The position numbers were made by a program, and so were the translations under genes. Below, piece after piece: positions 10,491-18,087 of a DNA stretch of 33,156 nucleotides. Numbering within the stretch: position 1 is the stretch's first letter; the number at the start of each line of letters is the position of its first letter. The notes beneath the pieces were generated by a model. It was not told the DNA's origin. It made no database searches and saw only the letters and a program-made list of their open reading frames with translations. The DNA is from a virus: IMG/VR virus record IMGVR_UViG_3300010885_035445, positions 1 to 33,156 of that record; one strand, given 5' to 3'.

Positions 10491-12038
10491 ATGTCTAGTG
10501 ACAAGTCGCTTGGCGTAAATCTTATCGGTCGGGACGTTTCGGCATCAAAGGCATTAAAAAAAGTTGCTGATAGTGCAAAAGAGACCGGCGGCGCGTTTTC
10601 TCGTATTAAAGAAATTGCCGCCGGTATATTTTCTGCTCAGGCACTTGAAGCAGGCGCAAAGAAGGTTGTAGACTTTGCTAATCAGTCAATTCACGCTTTT
10701 GTTGATGTTGGCAAAGAAGTTGCTAAAACTCAGCGCATGGTTGGTGGAACCGTAGAAGAAGCTTCTAAGCTTCGTTTTGCATTTGAAGAATCTGGTCTTT
10801 CTGTTGACAAAGCTCAGATGTCAATTAAAAAGTTTGCTCAAGCAATTGATTCGAACAACAAGCACTTTAAAGAATTAAACATTTCTACAAGAGATTCAGC
10901 GGGTCATCAAAAGTCCTTTAATGACATTCTTCTTGACACCGCTGAAAAGTTTAAGCATATGCCAAACGGTATTCACAAGACCGCAATGGCTGTAAATCTC
11001 TTTGGTCGTACCGGTCTTGATATGCTTAAATTCCTGAATAAGGGTAAAACCGGTTTGCAGGAGTTAGAAGACGAAGCGCAAAAGTATGGTTTGGTTCTTA
11101 CCAAAGACAATATGGAAGCAATTAGTCAAAATATTGAGGCTCATAAAAAGCTTCATGCTGCTGTTTCTGGTCTTCAGGTTCAAATTGGCGCGCATATTAC
11201 TCCGGCACTGACTAAGATGACTGTTGCATTTACAAAAATTTTTCCAATTCTTTTAAAATATGTTAATCCTGCATTTAGAGAAATTGGTAAATTTCTTTCT
11301 CCAATTATTGCAATGTTAAAGAATTTTGCTACTTCTATTATTACATTAGCTAAGCATTTTATTCTTTCTTCATCATCAATGAGTAAATTCCACGATATTG
11401 GTAAAAATCTTGGAATTGTATTTAAGGTTCTTTTTGATTTTATTAAAAACACATGGATACCAGTTCTTAAAGCTGTTTGGACATTTATTTTTAAGTATAT
11501 TGGTCCGGTGTTTTTGTTCCTTGTTGATATTATTTCAAAGGTTCTTGTTGTTGCAATTAAAATTGCCGTAACATCTATCAGATTTTTAATTACAGTTATT
11601 CGAGATGTTATTGGTGTTGCTCGCGCTGTGGCACACGTTATTGCAAATGTGTTTAAGTTTATTGTTAATGGCGTTAAAGCTTATATTAATACAATTATTG
11701 GTTTAATTAATTTTGTAATTGGAATTATTAATAAGCTTCACTTTAAAATTCCTTCATGGGTTCCAAAGTTTGGTGGCAAGGAATTTGGTGTTACTCTTCC
11801 CAAGATTCCAATGCTTGCAGACGGAGGCATTGTAAATAAGCCAACGCTTGCCATGATCGGCGAGGCGGGTCCTGAAGCTGTTGTCCCTCTCAGAGGTGGA
11901 TTTGGCCAGGGCATGATCGTTAATGTTCATGTTGCCGGATCTGTCATTGCTGAAAAGGATCTTGCTGTTAAAGTACGCAATGAGATGGCTCAGCTTTTAC
12001 GGCGAAAAGGTCTTAATCCGGCAATTCTGGGGGTTTAA
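10491..12038 (+). CDS. Tape measure protein
   Basis: At 515 residues this is a short tape measure. By the usual 1.5 angstrom per residue it predicts a tail of roughly 75-80 nm. The N-terminal half is helical and charged (SASKALKKVADSAKETGG, AKTQRMVGGTVEEASKL). The middle (about 235-425) holds several long hydrophobic segments that could insert into the host membrane during DNA entry. The C-terminus has the hallmark GGIVNKPTLAMIGEAGPEAV. The middle third (about 11200-11750) is visibly more AT-rich than neighbouring genes. AGGAG lies eight bases before the ATG. Confidence 0.9.
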   Translation: MSSDKSLGVNLIGRDVSASKALKKVADSAKETGGAFSRIKEIAAGIFSAQALEAGAKKVVDFANQSIHAFVDVGKEVAKTQRMVGGTVEEASKLRFAFEESGLSVDKAQMSIKKFAQAIDSNNKHFKELNISTRDSAGHQKSFNDILLDTAEKFKHMPNGIHKTAMAVNLFGRTGLDMLKFLNKGKTGLQELEDEAQKYGLVLTKDNMEAISQNIEAHKKLHAAVSGLQVQIGAHITPALTKMTVAFTKIFPILLKYVNPAFREIGKFLSPIIAMLKNFATSIITLAKHFILSSSSMSKFHDIGKNLGIVFKVLFDFIKNTWIPVLKAVWTFIFKYIGPVFLFLVDIISKVLVVAIKIAVTSIRFLITVIRDVIGVARAVAHVIANVFKFIVNGVKAYINTIIGLINFVIGIINKLHFKIPSWVPKFGGKEFGVTLPKIPMLADGGIVNKPTLAMIGEAGPEAVVPLRGGFGQGMIVNVHVAGSVIAEKDLAVKVRNEMAQLLRRKGLNPAILGV

Positions 12039-13172
12039 GTGAGTGCTTTTGATGGTACAAATGGACCAACACTCAAGGTTCAGTTCTATTTTGGCGGGTC
12101 TTTTCAGACAGTTCCAGTAGCTGATCTGAGAGAGGTTAACCTTAATCGAGGTCGAGCTCGCGCTGATCAAAAGGTCGATGCTGGCAGCATGAGCGTTGTC
12201 TTTGACAATAGATCAGGCGATTACGATCCAGATAATCTATCTGGACCTTGGGTATCCGGTGGCGTTACTGCGCTGCGTGATGGTCTTCGAGCGCGCTTTG
12301 TAGCTACCTGGTCTGGTTCGGGTTATGTTTTATTTGACGGATACCTTGAAACCACTGACGTTAATGCTGGATTTGACGCGTTTGTTACCATGACTTTTGT
12401 CGATGCTATTGCCAAGTTTTCTAAGGTAACAGCTCCAGCGCTTAAAACTACAGCATATCAAGAGACAACCTCAACGCGTGTTGGTCGTATGCTTACATAT
12501 GCTAGTTGGCCAACGGGATCTTCCTGGCGTAATATCTCAGGATCCGTTGTCATGCAAAAGACTGGTCAAGATCAAAACATTACTGACATGATTAACGAGT
12601 GCGTTCTTGCTGAAGCTGGCGGATTTTATGTCAGTCGAACTGGTGTAGCAACCTTTATTACTAATACTGAGAAGTTTAATCGTCCTACGCAGCTCCTGTT
12701 TGATGATTCTCGCGCAGCAAATACTGTTGAATACAATACCATTAAGACAACTCCTGGAACCCTTCAGGTTATTAATAATGCCGTAGTAACACGAGGTAAG
12801 CTTAAGCAAAAGACCTTTACCTATAAACCAAGCGTAACCAAGTATGGAACCAAGACGGTAAGCGTTGAAACTGCAATTCTTAGTGACAACTCGGCGCAAA
12901 AACTTGCAACATATCTTGCAACCAAAGACGCAAAACCAAATACAACGGTTGCTGAAATTAACTTTACGGCATTGGCACTCGATGTCTTATATCCTGATTT
13001 CTTATCAACAGAACTCTTAGATCAGGTAACAGTTAAAAGAACAACGGTCGACGGACGTAATTTGACCATTTATCTTGTTGTTGAAGGTATGCAACATAAG
13101 ATTACTCCAGACGACTGGAATGTTACTTATCAGACCTCACCCATGAATTCAACCCGACTAGTTCTACCGTAA
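12039..13172 (+). CDS. Tail tip/distal tail-associated protein
   Basis: This 377-residue protein is translated from a GTG directly abutting the tape-measure stop. It is beta-rich, with an early SMSVVFDNRSGDYDPDN motif typical of minor tail proteins in Gram-positive siphophages. It also has a hub-like middle (TDMINECVLAEAGGFYVSRTGVATF) where a short loop carries a reporter-like strand. By position it combines the distal tail and tail-associated hub roles, as in other short-tail-tip actinophage-type viruses. The exact family is inferred. Confidence 0.7.
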   Translation: MSAFDGTNGPTLKVQFYFGGSFQTVPVADLREVNLNRGRARADQKVDAGSMSVVFDNRSGDYDPDNLSGPWVSGGVTALRDGLRARFVATWSGSGYVLFDGYLETTDVNAGFDAFVTMTFVDAIAKFSKVTAPALKTTAYQETTSTRVGRMLTYASWPTGSSWRNISGSVVMQKTGQDQNITDMINECVLAEAGGFYVSRTGVATFITNTEKFNRPTQLLFDDSRAANTVEYNTIKTTPGTLQVINNAVVTRGKLKQKTFTYKPSVTKYGTKTVSVETAILSDNSAQKLATYLATKDAKPNTTVAEINFTALALDVLYPDFLSTELLDQVTVKRTTVDGRNLTIYLVVEGMQHKITPDDWNVTYQTSPMNSTRLVLP

Positions 13173-13183
13173 GGGGATAAAAC

Positions 13184-14650
13184 ATGCCATTAGCTCCTCA
13201 GATTACCAACACGCCTGTTGATATTACTGTTAAAGATTTTGCAATCAGCGCAGTAAGTTACACATCCTCAACCGCAACTTATACTGCCACTGGTCATACG
13301 TTTGCAGCTGGTGATACCGTCATTGTTTCTGGACTTGCTCCAGACGGATATAACGGAACATTTACAATTGCTTCTATTGCCACAAATACTTTTACGGTTG
13401 CTAATACGACAAACTTGGCAGTAACAACCGCAACTGGTGACGCGTATTCTGCTGATAATACTGATTATGATCAATCGGATGTTAGTAGAATTTTTATTCC
13501 AAATTCTGAGGATCTTTCAGATCCAACAATCAACCCAGCGCTTGCTCAGGCTCAACAAGCGATTTCTGATGCAGCAACGGCAATCGCAACGGCAAATACG
13601 GCAAATGCCAACGCGACATCAGCAGCTTACACAGCTGGCGTTGCTCAAACTACGGCTAATGGCAAAAACACTGCTCACTATTCCACCTCTGGTCCTTCAG
13701 GAAGTGGCACTAATGGCGACATTTGGTTCCAGGTTAATGGTGGCGGCACAGTCCTCTATCAGTATGTTTATAACAGTGGCTCCTGGGTTTCCGCTCCGAT
13801 CAGCGATACCGTTATCGCAAACCTTGACGCCGGCAAGATCAACGCAGGAACGATTACTGGTATCGCCTACAACAATGGGTCAGGAACATTCTCGGTATCG
13901 CCATCTGGCGTTCTCGTAGCCTCTAGTGCGACGATTACCGGCAACATTACTGCCACAAGCGGAACATTTACTGGAACGGTCTATGCGTCGGCTGGAACAT
14001 TTACTGGCACTGTAACTGCGACCAGTGGTTCCTTTACTGGCTCAATCTATGCTTCATCAGGAACCATCGGTGGATTTACTATCGTAGGCAATGACTATCT
14101 AAATTATGGATCAACTTATATTTACGGAAACTCTAGCTCATCACCTTATGCCATTCTTGATATTAGCAAAATTATTGGTGCTTCTAGAATAGAGGCTTTA
14201 GGATCAGCTTCTAATGCTCTATATTCAGGTGGTGGCTTGCAAGTAGCGGGGCTTGCAGAAATTTTTGGAAATCTTCAAGTTCACGCTATGTCTGCTAGTG
14301 CATATACTCCTGTTTATTGGAATTCATCAAATTTTCGTTTTTATGCAACTACTTCATCTGCAAGATATAAAGAAAACATTACAGATATTCCTGCTGCTGA
14401 TTATCTTTCAGCAATTCTTAAACTTGAACCCGTAACTTTTACTTACAAATCTGAATACACAGATGATACAAACCGACTGAATTTTGGTCTTATTGCCGAA
14501 AGTGTTGCTCAAATTCCTGAATTAGAAATCCTTGTCAATAAAAATACAGAAGGTCAACCAGATTCGGTTCTTTTTGATCGTCTTGCTATATTTTTAGTGC
14601 CAGCAATTAAACAACTCAACGACAGACTCAAAAAGTTAGAGGGGAAATAA
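13184..14650 (+). CDS. Tail fibre/tip protein with C-terminal S74 intramolecular chaperone
   Basis: The 488-residue protein has an N-terminal beta domain (about 20-90), then an Ala-rich helical linker (120-160), then a repeated beta-helix block near 255-300 (ATSGTFTGTVYASAGTFTG-like units). It ends in an intramolecular chaperone of the peptidase S74 family starting near residue 391. The Ser391-Lys396 pair (SSARYKENI) has the five-residue spacing of the S74 catalytic dyad, and FGLIAESVAQIPE and the closing coiled coil (AIKQLNDRLKKLE) are also typical. These domains trimerise the fibre and then cut themselves off just before the Ser, so about 98 residues should be absent from the virion. Confidence 0.85.
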   Translation: MPLAPQITNTPVDITVKDFAISAVSYTSSTATYTATGHTFAAGDTVIVSGLAPDGYNGTFTIASIATNTFTVANTTNLAVTTATGDAYSADNTDYDQSDVSRIFIPNSEDLSDPTINPALAQAQQAISDAATAIATANTANANATSAAYTAGVAQTTANGKNTAHYSTSGPSGSGTNGDIWFQVNGGGTVLYQYVYNSGSWVSAPISDTVIANLDAGKINAGTITGIAYNNGSGTFSVSPSGVLVASSATITGNITATSGTFTGTVYASAGTFTGTVTATSGSFTGSIYASSGTIGGFTIVGNDYLNYGSTYIYGNSSSSPYAILDISKIIGASRIEALGSASNALYSGGGLQVAGLAEIFGNLQVHAMSASAYTPVYWNSSNFRFYATTSSARYKENITDIPAADYLSAILKLEPVTFTYKSEYTDDTNRLNFGLIAESVAQIPELEILVNKNTEGQPDSVLFDRLAIFLVPAIKQLNDRLKKLEGK

Positions 14651-14812
14651 ATGCCATACCACGTTGGGGAACCTAATTCATATGGATGTAATGGGTTTCC
14701 AGTAATTAAAGACGATGATAATCAGGTTATGGGTTGTCATATCATAAAACAGGATGCAATTAATCAACTTAAGGCACTTTACGCTAACGAACCAGATCTA
14801 AAGGGGAAATAA
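14651..14812 (+). CDS. Small hypothetical protein, 53 residues
   Basis: The start directly follows the fibre stop within GGGGAAATAAATG, where the ribosome site is encoded in the last codons of the fibre gene. The product (MPYHVGEPNSYGCNGFPVIK...) has two Cys and a helical end. The opening resembles short phage proteins encoded behind tail fibres. Function unknown. Confidence 0.6.
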   Translation: MPYHVGEPNSYGCNGFPVIKDDDNQVMGCHIIKQDAINQLKALYANEPDLKGK

Positions 14813-14926
14813 ATGGCAGAAATAGATGTTAATCAGGTTCTTGCTGAGCTCAGAGAAATTATTGGCCAACAGGCGCAAGAAATTGCAGTACTTAAGGCAA
14901 CAGCAAAACAGTCAACCACTAACTAA
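14813..14926 (+). CDS. Very small hypothetical protein, 37 residues
   Basis: It begins immediately after the previous stop within a second exact copy of GGGGAAATAAATG. The peptide is a single predicted helix (QVLAELREIIGQQAQEIAVLKATAK) with heptad-like hydrophobic spacing, so a short coiled coil is plausible. Too short for family assignment. Confidence 0.55.
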   Translation: MAEIDVNQVLAELREIIGQQAQEIAVLKATAKQSTTN

Positions 14927-14944
14927 GAACGGGTAACCGCGCAA

Positions 14945-15208
14945 ATGGCAAACGTCGATACAGCGACCATAATTTATTCATATTTTTTTGTAATAGCGGC
15001 ATTACTTGCCGGAGTGGGAATTATTGCTAAACACGCAATTAAAACTCATACCGAGCACATTGAAGATAAGCTATCGCGGATTGAATACGCGCTGTATAAC
15101 GACGGTAAAACCGGACTGATTAATAAGGTTGAAGAATTACTTACTAATCAGCAATGCATCAGAATTGATGTCGAGGTCATGAAAACGAGGATCAATGAAC
15201 GCGGTTGA
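14945..15208 (+). CDS. Membrane-anchored protein of the lysis cassette
   Basis: This 87-residue protein has one N-terminal membrane segment (about 8-28, IIYSYFFVIAALLAGVGIIA) followed by a charged helical domain that could form a coiled coil. It overlaps the endolysin gene by 14 nt. One membrane span with a cytoplasmic helix fits a holin partner or antiholin, or a spanin-free accessory factor. It could itself be the holin. No strong Shine-Dalgarno is visible before the ATG. Confidence 0.65.
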   Translation: MANVDTATIIYSYFFVIAALLAGVGIIAKHAIKTHTEHIEDKLSRIEYALYNDGKTGLINKVEELLTNQQCIRIDVEVMKTRINERG

Positions 15209-15713
15209 CGTCTTAAAGGCAGCTCAAAGCAAGGTCGGAACCGTTGAAGGCGGAGGAGCTGATGGTAAATCTGGCAATATCGTCTGGGTCTGGGACTGGT
15301 GGAAATTGGTCACCAAAGCCAACCTCCAGGGATCACCCTGGTGCGCTGGATTTGTTTCCTGGTGCTTTGCTCAGGCAAATGTCAGCGCTCTTGTAGCTGC
15401 CGAAAACTCTCACGGATTTGTCAGCACGATCAATGGACTTGCATGGTTTAAGAAAAAGGGTCAGCTTGTCGACCCTAAAACTGCTCAACCAGGGGACATT
15501 GTTTTCTTTGACTGGGACGGTGCAGGTCATGCGGATCATGTGGAGATCGTCGAATCCAACGGAAAGACGTTCCTCACCACGATCGGCGGAAATACTTCTC
15601 CCGAAGGAGTCAAAGGATCTCAACAGAATGGCGGCGGTTGTTATCGCCGGAAGCGCATTCTGGATAAGACCATCATTGGTGTCGCCCGTCCGGCGTGGCC
15701 AGCAAGCAAATAA
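15195..15713 (+). CDS. CHAP-domain endolysin
   Basis: The 172-residue enzyme is a single CHAP amidase/endopeptidase that cuts peptidoglycan stem peptides or cross-bridges. The catalytic Cys is in SPWCAGFVSWCF (C50) and the His in GHADHVEIVE (H115), with PGDIVFFDWDG before it and TIGGNTS after it. It has no signal peptide and no separate wall-binding domain, so release needs a holin. It lies between two membrane-protein genes. GAGG lies upstream of the ATG inside the preceding gene. Confidence 0.88.
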   Translation: MNAVDVLKAAQSKVGTVEGGGADGKSGNIVWVWDWWKLVTKANLQGSPWCAGFVSWCFAQANVSALVAAENSHGFVSTINGLAWFKKKGQLVDPKTAQPGDIVFFDWDGAGHADHVEIVESNGKTFLTTIGGNTSPEGVKGSQQNGGGCYRRKRILDKTIIGVARPAWPASK

Positions 15714-15723
15714 GGAGAAACCC

Positions 15724-15966
15724 ATGGATCTAAATAAAATCAAAAAAGTCGTTGGTACTTACGTCGTAATAGCTGCTCCTTTTGCAACAGCAGCATTCGC
15801 TACAAACGCGTCTTTAACTGTTAAAATTCTATCTATCTTGTCAGGTGTCCTAGGGGTTACCGTCCGCGGTCTTAATCCTAAAGATCCCGCATTCGGCGTG
15901 GTCACTGTAGCTAAGGCTGAAGTGGACGCGCAGATTGCAAAAGAATCCGCCAAGAAAACGAAGTAA
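15724..15966 (+). CDS. Holin-like protein
   Basis: AAGGAGAAACCC precedes the ATG, which selects this start over a longer upstream reading. The 80-residue product has two hydrophobic stretches (VVGTYVVIAAPFATAAFA and LTVKILSILSGVLGVTVRG) and a charged Lys-rich C-terminus, the layout of class II holins. Position right after the endolysin supports this. No family motif confirms it. Confidence 0.65.
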   Translation: MDLNKIKKVVGTYVVIAAPFATAAFATNASLTVKILSILSGVLGVTVRGLNPKDPAFGVVTVAKAEVDAQIAKESAKKTK

Positions 15967-15994
15967 TTTAACCGATCAGGGGGACCTTCTTCTA

Positions 15995-16384
15995 ATGGAA
16001 GAGAAGGAACAACGCAAGCGCTGTAAATACTGTGCTCGGGTTAAAACCTTCTCCGAATTTGGTCAAAGCTCCAGAGAACCCGACGGTCGCCGATCTCAGT
16101 GCAGAGAATGCCGAGAAAAGCAAAGAAAAGCCGTCCGTCAAACTGATTATGACGCTCTTCTGATCTCTCAGGATCATAAATGCGCGATCTGCGGAGTTCC
16201 GGAGGAAGTCCACGGGAAGCGCTTTAGTGTGGATCATAATCATGATCTTTCCCAAGATGCCGTTCGTGGGTTACTATGCGGTCAATGCAATACCCTGATT
16301 GGCATGGCGGAAGATGATGTCCAGATCCTTCGGGCTGCAATAGGATATTTGAAGCACCATAGTATTAAAATCATCGAAGAATAG
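15995..16384 (+). CDS. Endonuclease VII-type HNH nuclease
   Basis: The 129-residue protein matches the recombination endonuclease VII family. It has an N-terminal zinc-binding pair (CKYC, CREC), then CAICG, the catalytic DHNHDLSQDAVRGLLCGQCN segment and the closing helix LRAAIGYLKHH. Relatives resolve branched DNA before packaging, although many are free-standing homing-type enzymes. The ATG at 15995 follows GGGGGACC, and an upstream in-frame start would overlap the holin. Confidence 0.85.
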   Translation: MEEKEQRKRCKYCARVKTFSEFGQSSREPDGRRSQCRECREKQRKAVRQTDYDALLISQDHKCAICGVPEEVHGKRFSVDHNHDLSQDAVRGLLCGQCNTLIGMAEDDVQILRAAIGYLKHHSIKIIEE

Positions 16385-16392
16385 GGGAAAAT

Positions 16393-16659
16393 ATGAACAG
16401 GGGAGAAATCCTAAACGTGGCTTCTGAGCTGATCTACAACGACCGCGAAGCCGAGTACGGAACACCGCAAGAGAACTTCTACAGGATCGCAAAGCTCTGG
16501 AGCATCGTCCTGGAAACTCCAATTACTGAATATCAGGTTGCCTTGTGCATGAATCAGCTCAAGGTTGCCCGATTAGTTCAATCTCCAGATAAACTTGACG
16601 GCTGGATCGACGGCGCGGCTTATATGGCAATCGGCGGCGAATTAGCTACACAGGAATAA
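16393..16659 (+). CDS. DUF6378-like phage protein
   Basis: The 88-residue protein carries the pattern NDREAEYGTPQENFYRIAKLWS, then MNQLKVARL and GWIDGAAYMAIGGELA, characteristic of small phage proteins grouped as DUF6378. Their function is unknown. The MazG-like helical arrangement hints at a link to nucleotides. It is the last gene of the late rightward block and stops two bases before the terminator A-run. Confidence 0.75.
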   Translation: MNRGEILNVASELIYNDREAEYGTPQENFYRIAKLWSIVLETPITEYQVALCMNQLKVARLVQSPDKLDGWIDGAAYMAIGGELATQE

Positions 16660-16660
16660 A

Positions 16661-16730
16661 AAAAGACCGCCTACGGCGGATCATGGCAACCCCTTCTGTC
16701 CATGATCCTGATCGTAGGCGGTCTCTTTTT
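16661..16730. terminator. Nested bidirectional terminator
   Basis: A perfect 12-bp outer stem pairs AGACCGCCTACG (16664-16675) with CGTAGGCGGTCT (16713-16724). Inside, GGATCATGG (16678-16686) pairs with CCATGATCC (16700-16708) around a 13-nt loop. A run of A precedes it and a run of T follows, so it can end transcription from both sides. The rightward late block stops here, and the leftward operon stop codon (16730-16732) touches its edge. It is longer than a normal terminator, so a stable small RNA is possible. Confidence 0.88.
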
Positions 16731-16885
16731 TATTGCTTGGAAGAGTAATACTCCCCCAATTGGCGCTGACGGGCGCGCTCGCAGACGTAATTAAAGACTC
16801 TCCACAGAATCACTGGAACGGTGTAAACTGTCGTAAACACTAAAATTATGAAAGTCCAGGACTCTAAAGGCGACATTGGGAACAT
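16730..16885 (-). CDS. Small single-span membrane protein, 51 residues
   Basis: Last gene of the leftward operon. AAGGAG lies seven bases before the ATG. The protein has a hydrophobic N-terminal span (SWTFIILVFTTVYTVPVIL) followed by a basic tail (RVFNYVCERARQRQ), giving an N-out, C-in anchor. Its stop codon lies at the foot of the bidirectional terminator. Function unknown. Small early membrane proteins of phages often act on host envelope processes or exclude other phages. Confidence 0.65.
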   Translation of the reverse strand: MFPMSPLESWTFIILVFTTVYTVPVILWRVFNYVCERARQRQLGEYYSSKQ

Positions 16886-16960
16886 TTATTTCTCCTTATG
16901 ATGTTGGCATTGGCTTAATGGATACAAACAATCACCACAAATTACTTCTTTTTCAGTCAT
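16886..16960 (-). CDS. Tiny Cys-rich peptide, 24 residues
   Basis: This minute gene is supported by AAGGAGG seven bases before its ATG and exact end-to-end packing with both neighbours. The peptide MTEKEVICGDCLYPLSQCQHH holds three Cys and two His and could bind one zinc ion. Its coding status is plausible but based only on the ribosome site and packing. Confidence 0.5.
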   Translation of the reverse strand: MTEKEVICGDCLYPLSQCQHHKEK

Positions 16961-17269
16961 TTATGCCTCCTTATGCATGTTCATATACTCATAAAAGCTA
17001 TAGATACGACGCGCAATTTCAAGGTCAGATCCAGACTGGACGTATTCAAAAACGCCGTCGCCATCTTCTCCATAACAAAAATCATCAAAATGAGCAACAT
17101 TTTGACCATCACGTCTAAATCCAGGACCAGCAGCAACCGGATATATGCCGTCTTGATCAGGAGTTCCAAGATAAATCGTCATGCAACCGCCACCGGTATG
17201 CCACATTTCAGCATTTACTTCCGAATCGATCTTCTTAATTTCTTCAAGAATAGTGTCCATGTTTATCAT
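16961..17269 (-). CDS. Hypothetical protein, 102 residues
   Basis: The protein begins with a helix (MDTILEEIKKIDSEV), continues with a Gly-rich beta region (MWHTGGGCMTIYLGTPDQDG, VAAGPGFRR) and ends with a helix (SDLEIARRIYSFYEYM). The pattern resembles small phage proteins of unknown function in actinobacterial viruses. The ATG overlaps the upstream stop (ATGA) and has GGAG seven bases before it. It is the largest product of the leftward operon. Confidence 0.7.
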   Translation of the reverse strand: MINMDTILEEIKKIDSEVNAEMWHTGGGCMTIYLGTPDQDGIYPVAAGPGFRRDGQNVAHFDDFCYGEDGDGVFEYVQSGSDLEIARRIYSFYEYMNMHKEA

Positions 17270-17463
17270 TTTTGTACTCCTGCTGCTTCTAGAAATTGTG
17301 TTGGGCGGAAATTAGGATAATTGCGTTCAATTGCGTCAGCAATAATATTTGACGCTAATCCAATTGCTGACTCAGGATCATAAAGTCCTGATTCATTAAC
17401 AACGTTTTTTGCAAAATTCAAAGCTTCAGAAATTAATTCATAATCTTTACGTGACATTGACAT
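17266..17463 (-). CDS. Hypothetical helical protein, 65 residues
   Basis: The 65-residue, mostly helical protein (ISEALNFAKNVVNESG, AIGLASNIIADAIERN) ends in QFLEAAGVQK. Its start overlaps the upstream stop as TAATG, and its stop overlaps the downstream start as ATGA, so it is a coupled member of the leftward operon. An internal Met3 is an alternative start. Function unknown. Confidence 0.65.
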   Translation of the reverse strand: MSMSRKDYELISEALNFAKNVVNESGLYDPESAIGLASNIIADAIERNYPNFRPTQFLEAAGVQK

Positions 17464-17633
17464 TATGCAACCTTCATTTCTGAAGCAGCAAGCTTCACTG
17501 ATAAATTAAATTCGCGCTGAGTACATTCTGAGTAATCAATGCCAATTTCTTCTTCCAAGTAATCCTGAACTTTTTTAGCTTCTTCAATAGAGATATTGAG
17601 TAGTTCAGCAATTTCTTTTGTATAACCGTTCAT
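17463..17633 (-). CDS. Small putative helix-turn-helix-like protein, 56 residues
   Basis: The N-terminal segment TKEIAELLNISIEEAKKVQDYL reads as two helices with a tight turn, like the first part of an HTH. The rest is acidic, then helical (NLSVKLAASEMKV). It could be a small regulator in the leftward operon, but it may be too short for a full DNA-binding fold. It is packed one base from the upstream gene and overlaps the downstream start. Confidence 0.55.
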   Translation of the reverse strand: MNGYTKEIAELLNISIEEAKKVQDYLEEEIGIDYSECTQREFNLSVKLAASEMKVA

Positions 17634-17634
17634 A

Positions 17635-17838
17635 TTAATTACGTCCCATCATAATAAGAGAAACAAAAGCGTCACAAGCTGACTGATATTCTTTAGATCC
17701 TGATTCATACATTTCAATATATTCTGCTTCACTCATATTGCGTGATGCATAATCAAGAACGTTATTCTGAGCGCGAAGCTGATCTGGAAGTCCACACATA
17801 TCGAATTCGTTGCGAACTTGTGTACTAATCTTTTTCAT
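17635..17838 (-). CDS. First gene of the leftward operon, 67 residues
   Basis: The ATG at 17838 is chosen because GAAGGG lies ten bases upstream, and the longer upstream reading passes through the leader hairpin and promoter area. The product (MKKISTQVRNEFDMCGLPDQL...) is acidic and helical with two Cys. No family is recognised. As the promoter-proximal gene of a divergent early operon it could be a host-takeover protein. Confidence 0.65.
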   Translation of the reverse strand: MKKISTQVRNEFDMCGLPDQLRAQNNVLDYASRNMSEAEYIEMYESGSKEYQSACDAFVSLIMMGRN

Positions 17839-18087
17839 GTTATTACCCTTCGTTATCAGCTGATCCCGTCGATCAGCTTCATAGCATAATTCTACTCCCA
17901 TGGAATAGAATAAGCACACTATTTAGAGCAAATTCTTTTACGTGTAAAAATTGGACATTTTGGGCCCATTTTGCCCAATTTTGACTTTTTTTGAAAAAAG
18001 GCCCTAAATCTGCTCCCGGATCTGTTCCCGTAGTGTAGCTTTATCCTTATCGATCCGGACGAACGGGAAGGATCGGAAGGGGAAGAA
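17839..18087. promoter_or_regulatory. Divergent intergenic control region
   Basis: This 249-bp gap separates the leftward operon from the rightward early block. It holds an 8-bp inverted repeat (AGCTGATC 17858-17865 with GATCAGCT 17871-17878) in the leftward leader. It also has three ATTTTG copies at 17957, 17968 and 17978, spaced 11 and 10 bp, overlapped by TTGGGC/GCCCAA arms (17960-17965, 17973-17978). A tandem 12-mer follows (ATCTGCTCCCGG at 18008, ATCTGTTCCCGT at 18020). A rightward TTGACT at 17981 is followed after 18 bp by a weak TAAATC. Promoter assignments are tentative, and the repeat arrangement is directly visible. Confidence 0.6.

Noticed and set aside
15333-15743. 136-residue open frame on the minus strand opposite the endolysin
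   Set aside because: The CHAP endolysin on the plus strand has clear catalytic motifs, and the opposite frame has no recognisable domain or start signal.
15418-15966. Longer start for the holin-like gene
   Set aside because: The extension runs through the endolysin in another frame. The ATG at 15724 has AAGGAG at the right distance.
16664-16724. tRNA-like folded element
   Set aside because: It is a simple nested hairpin without a D or T arm, anticodon loop or CCA end, and the flanking A and T runs mark a terminator.
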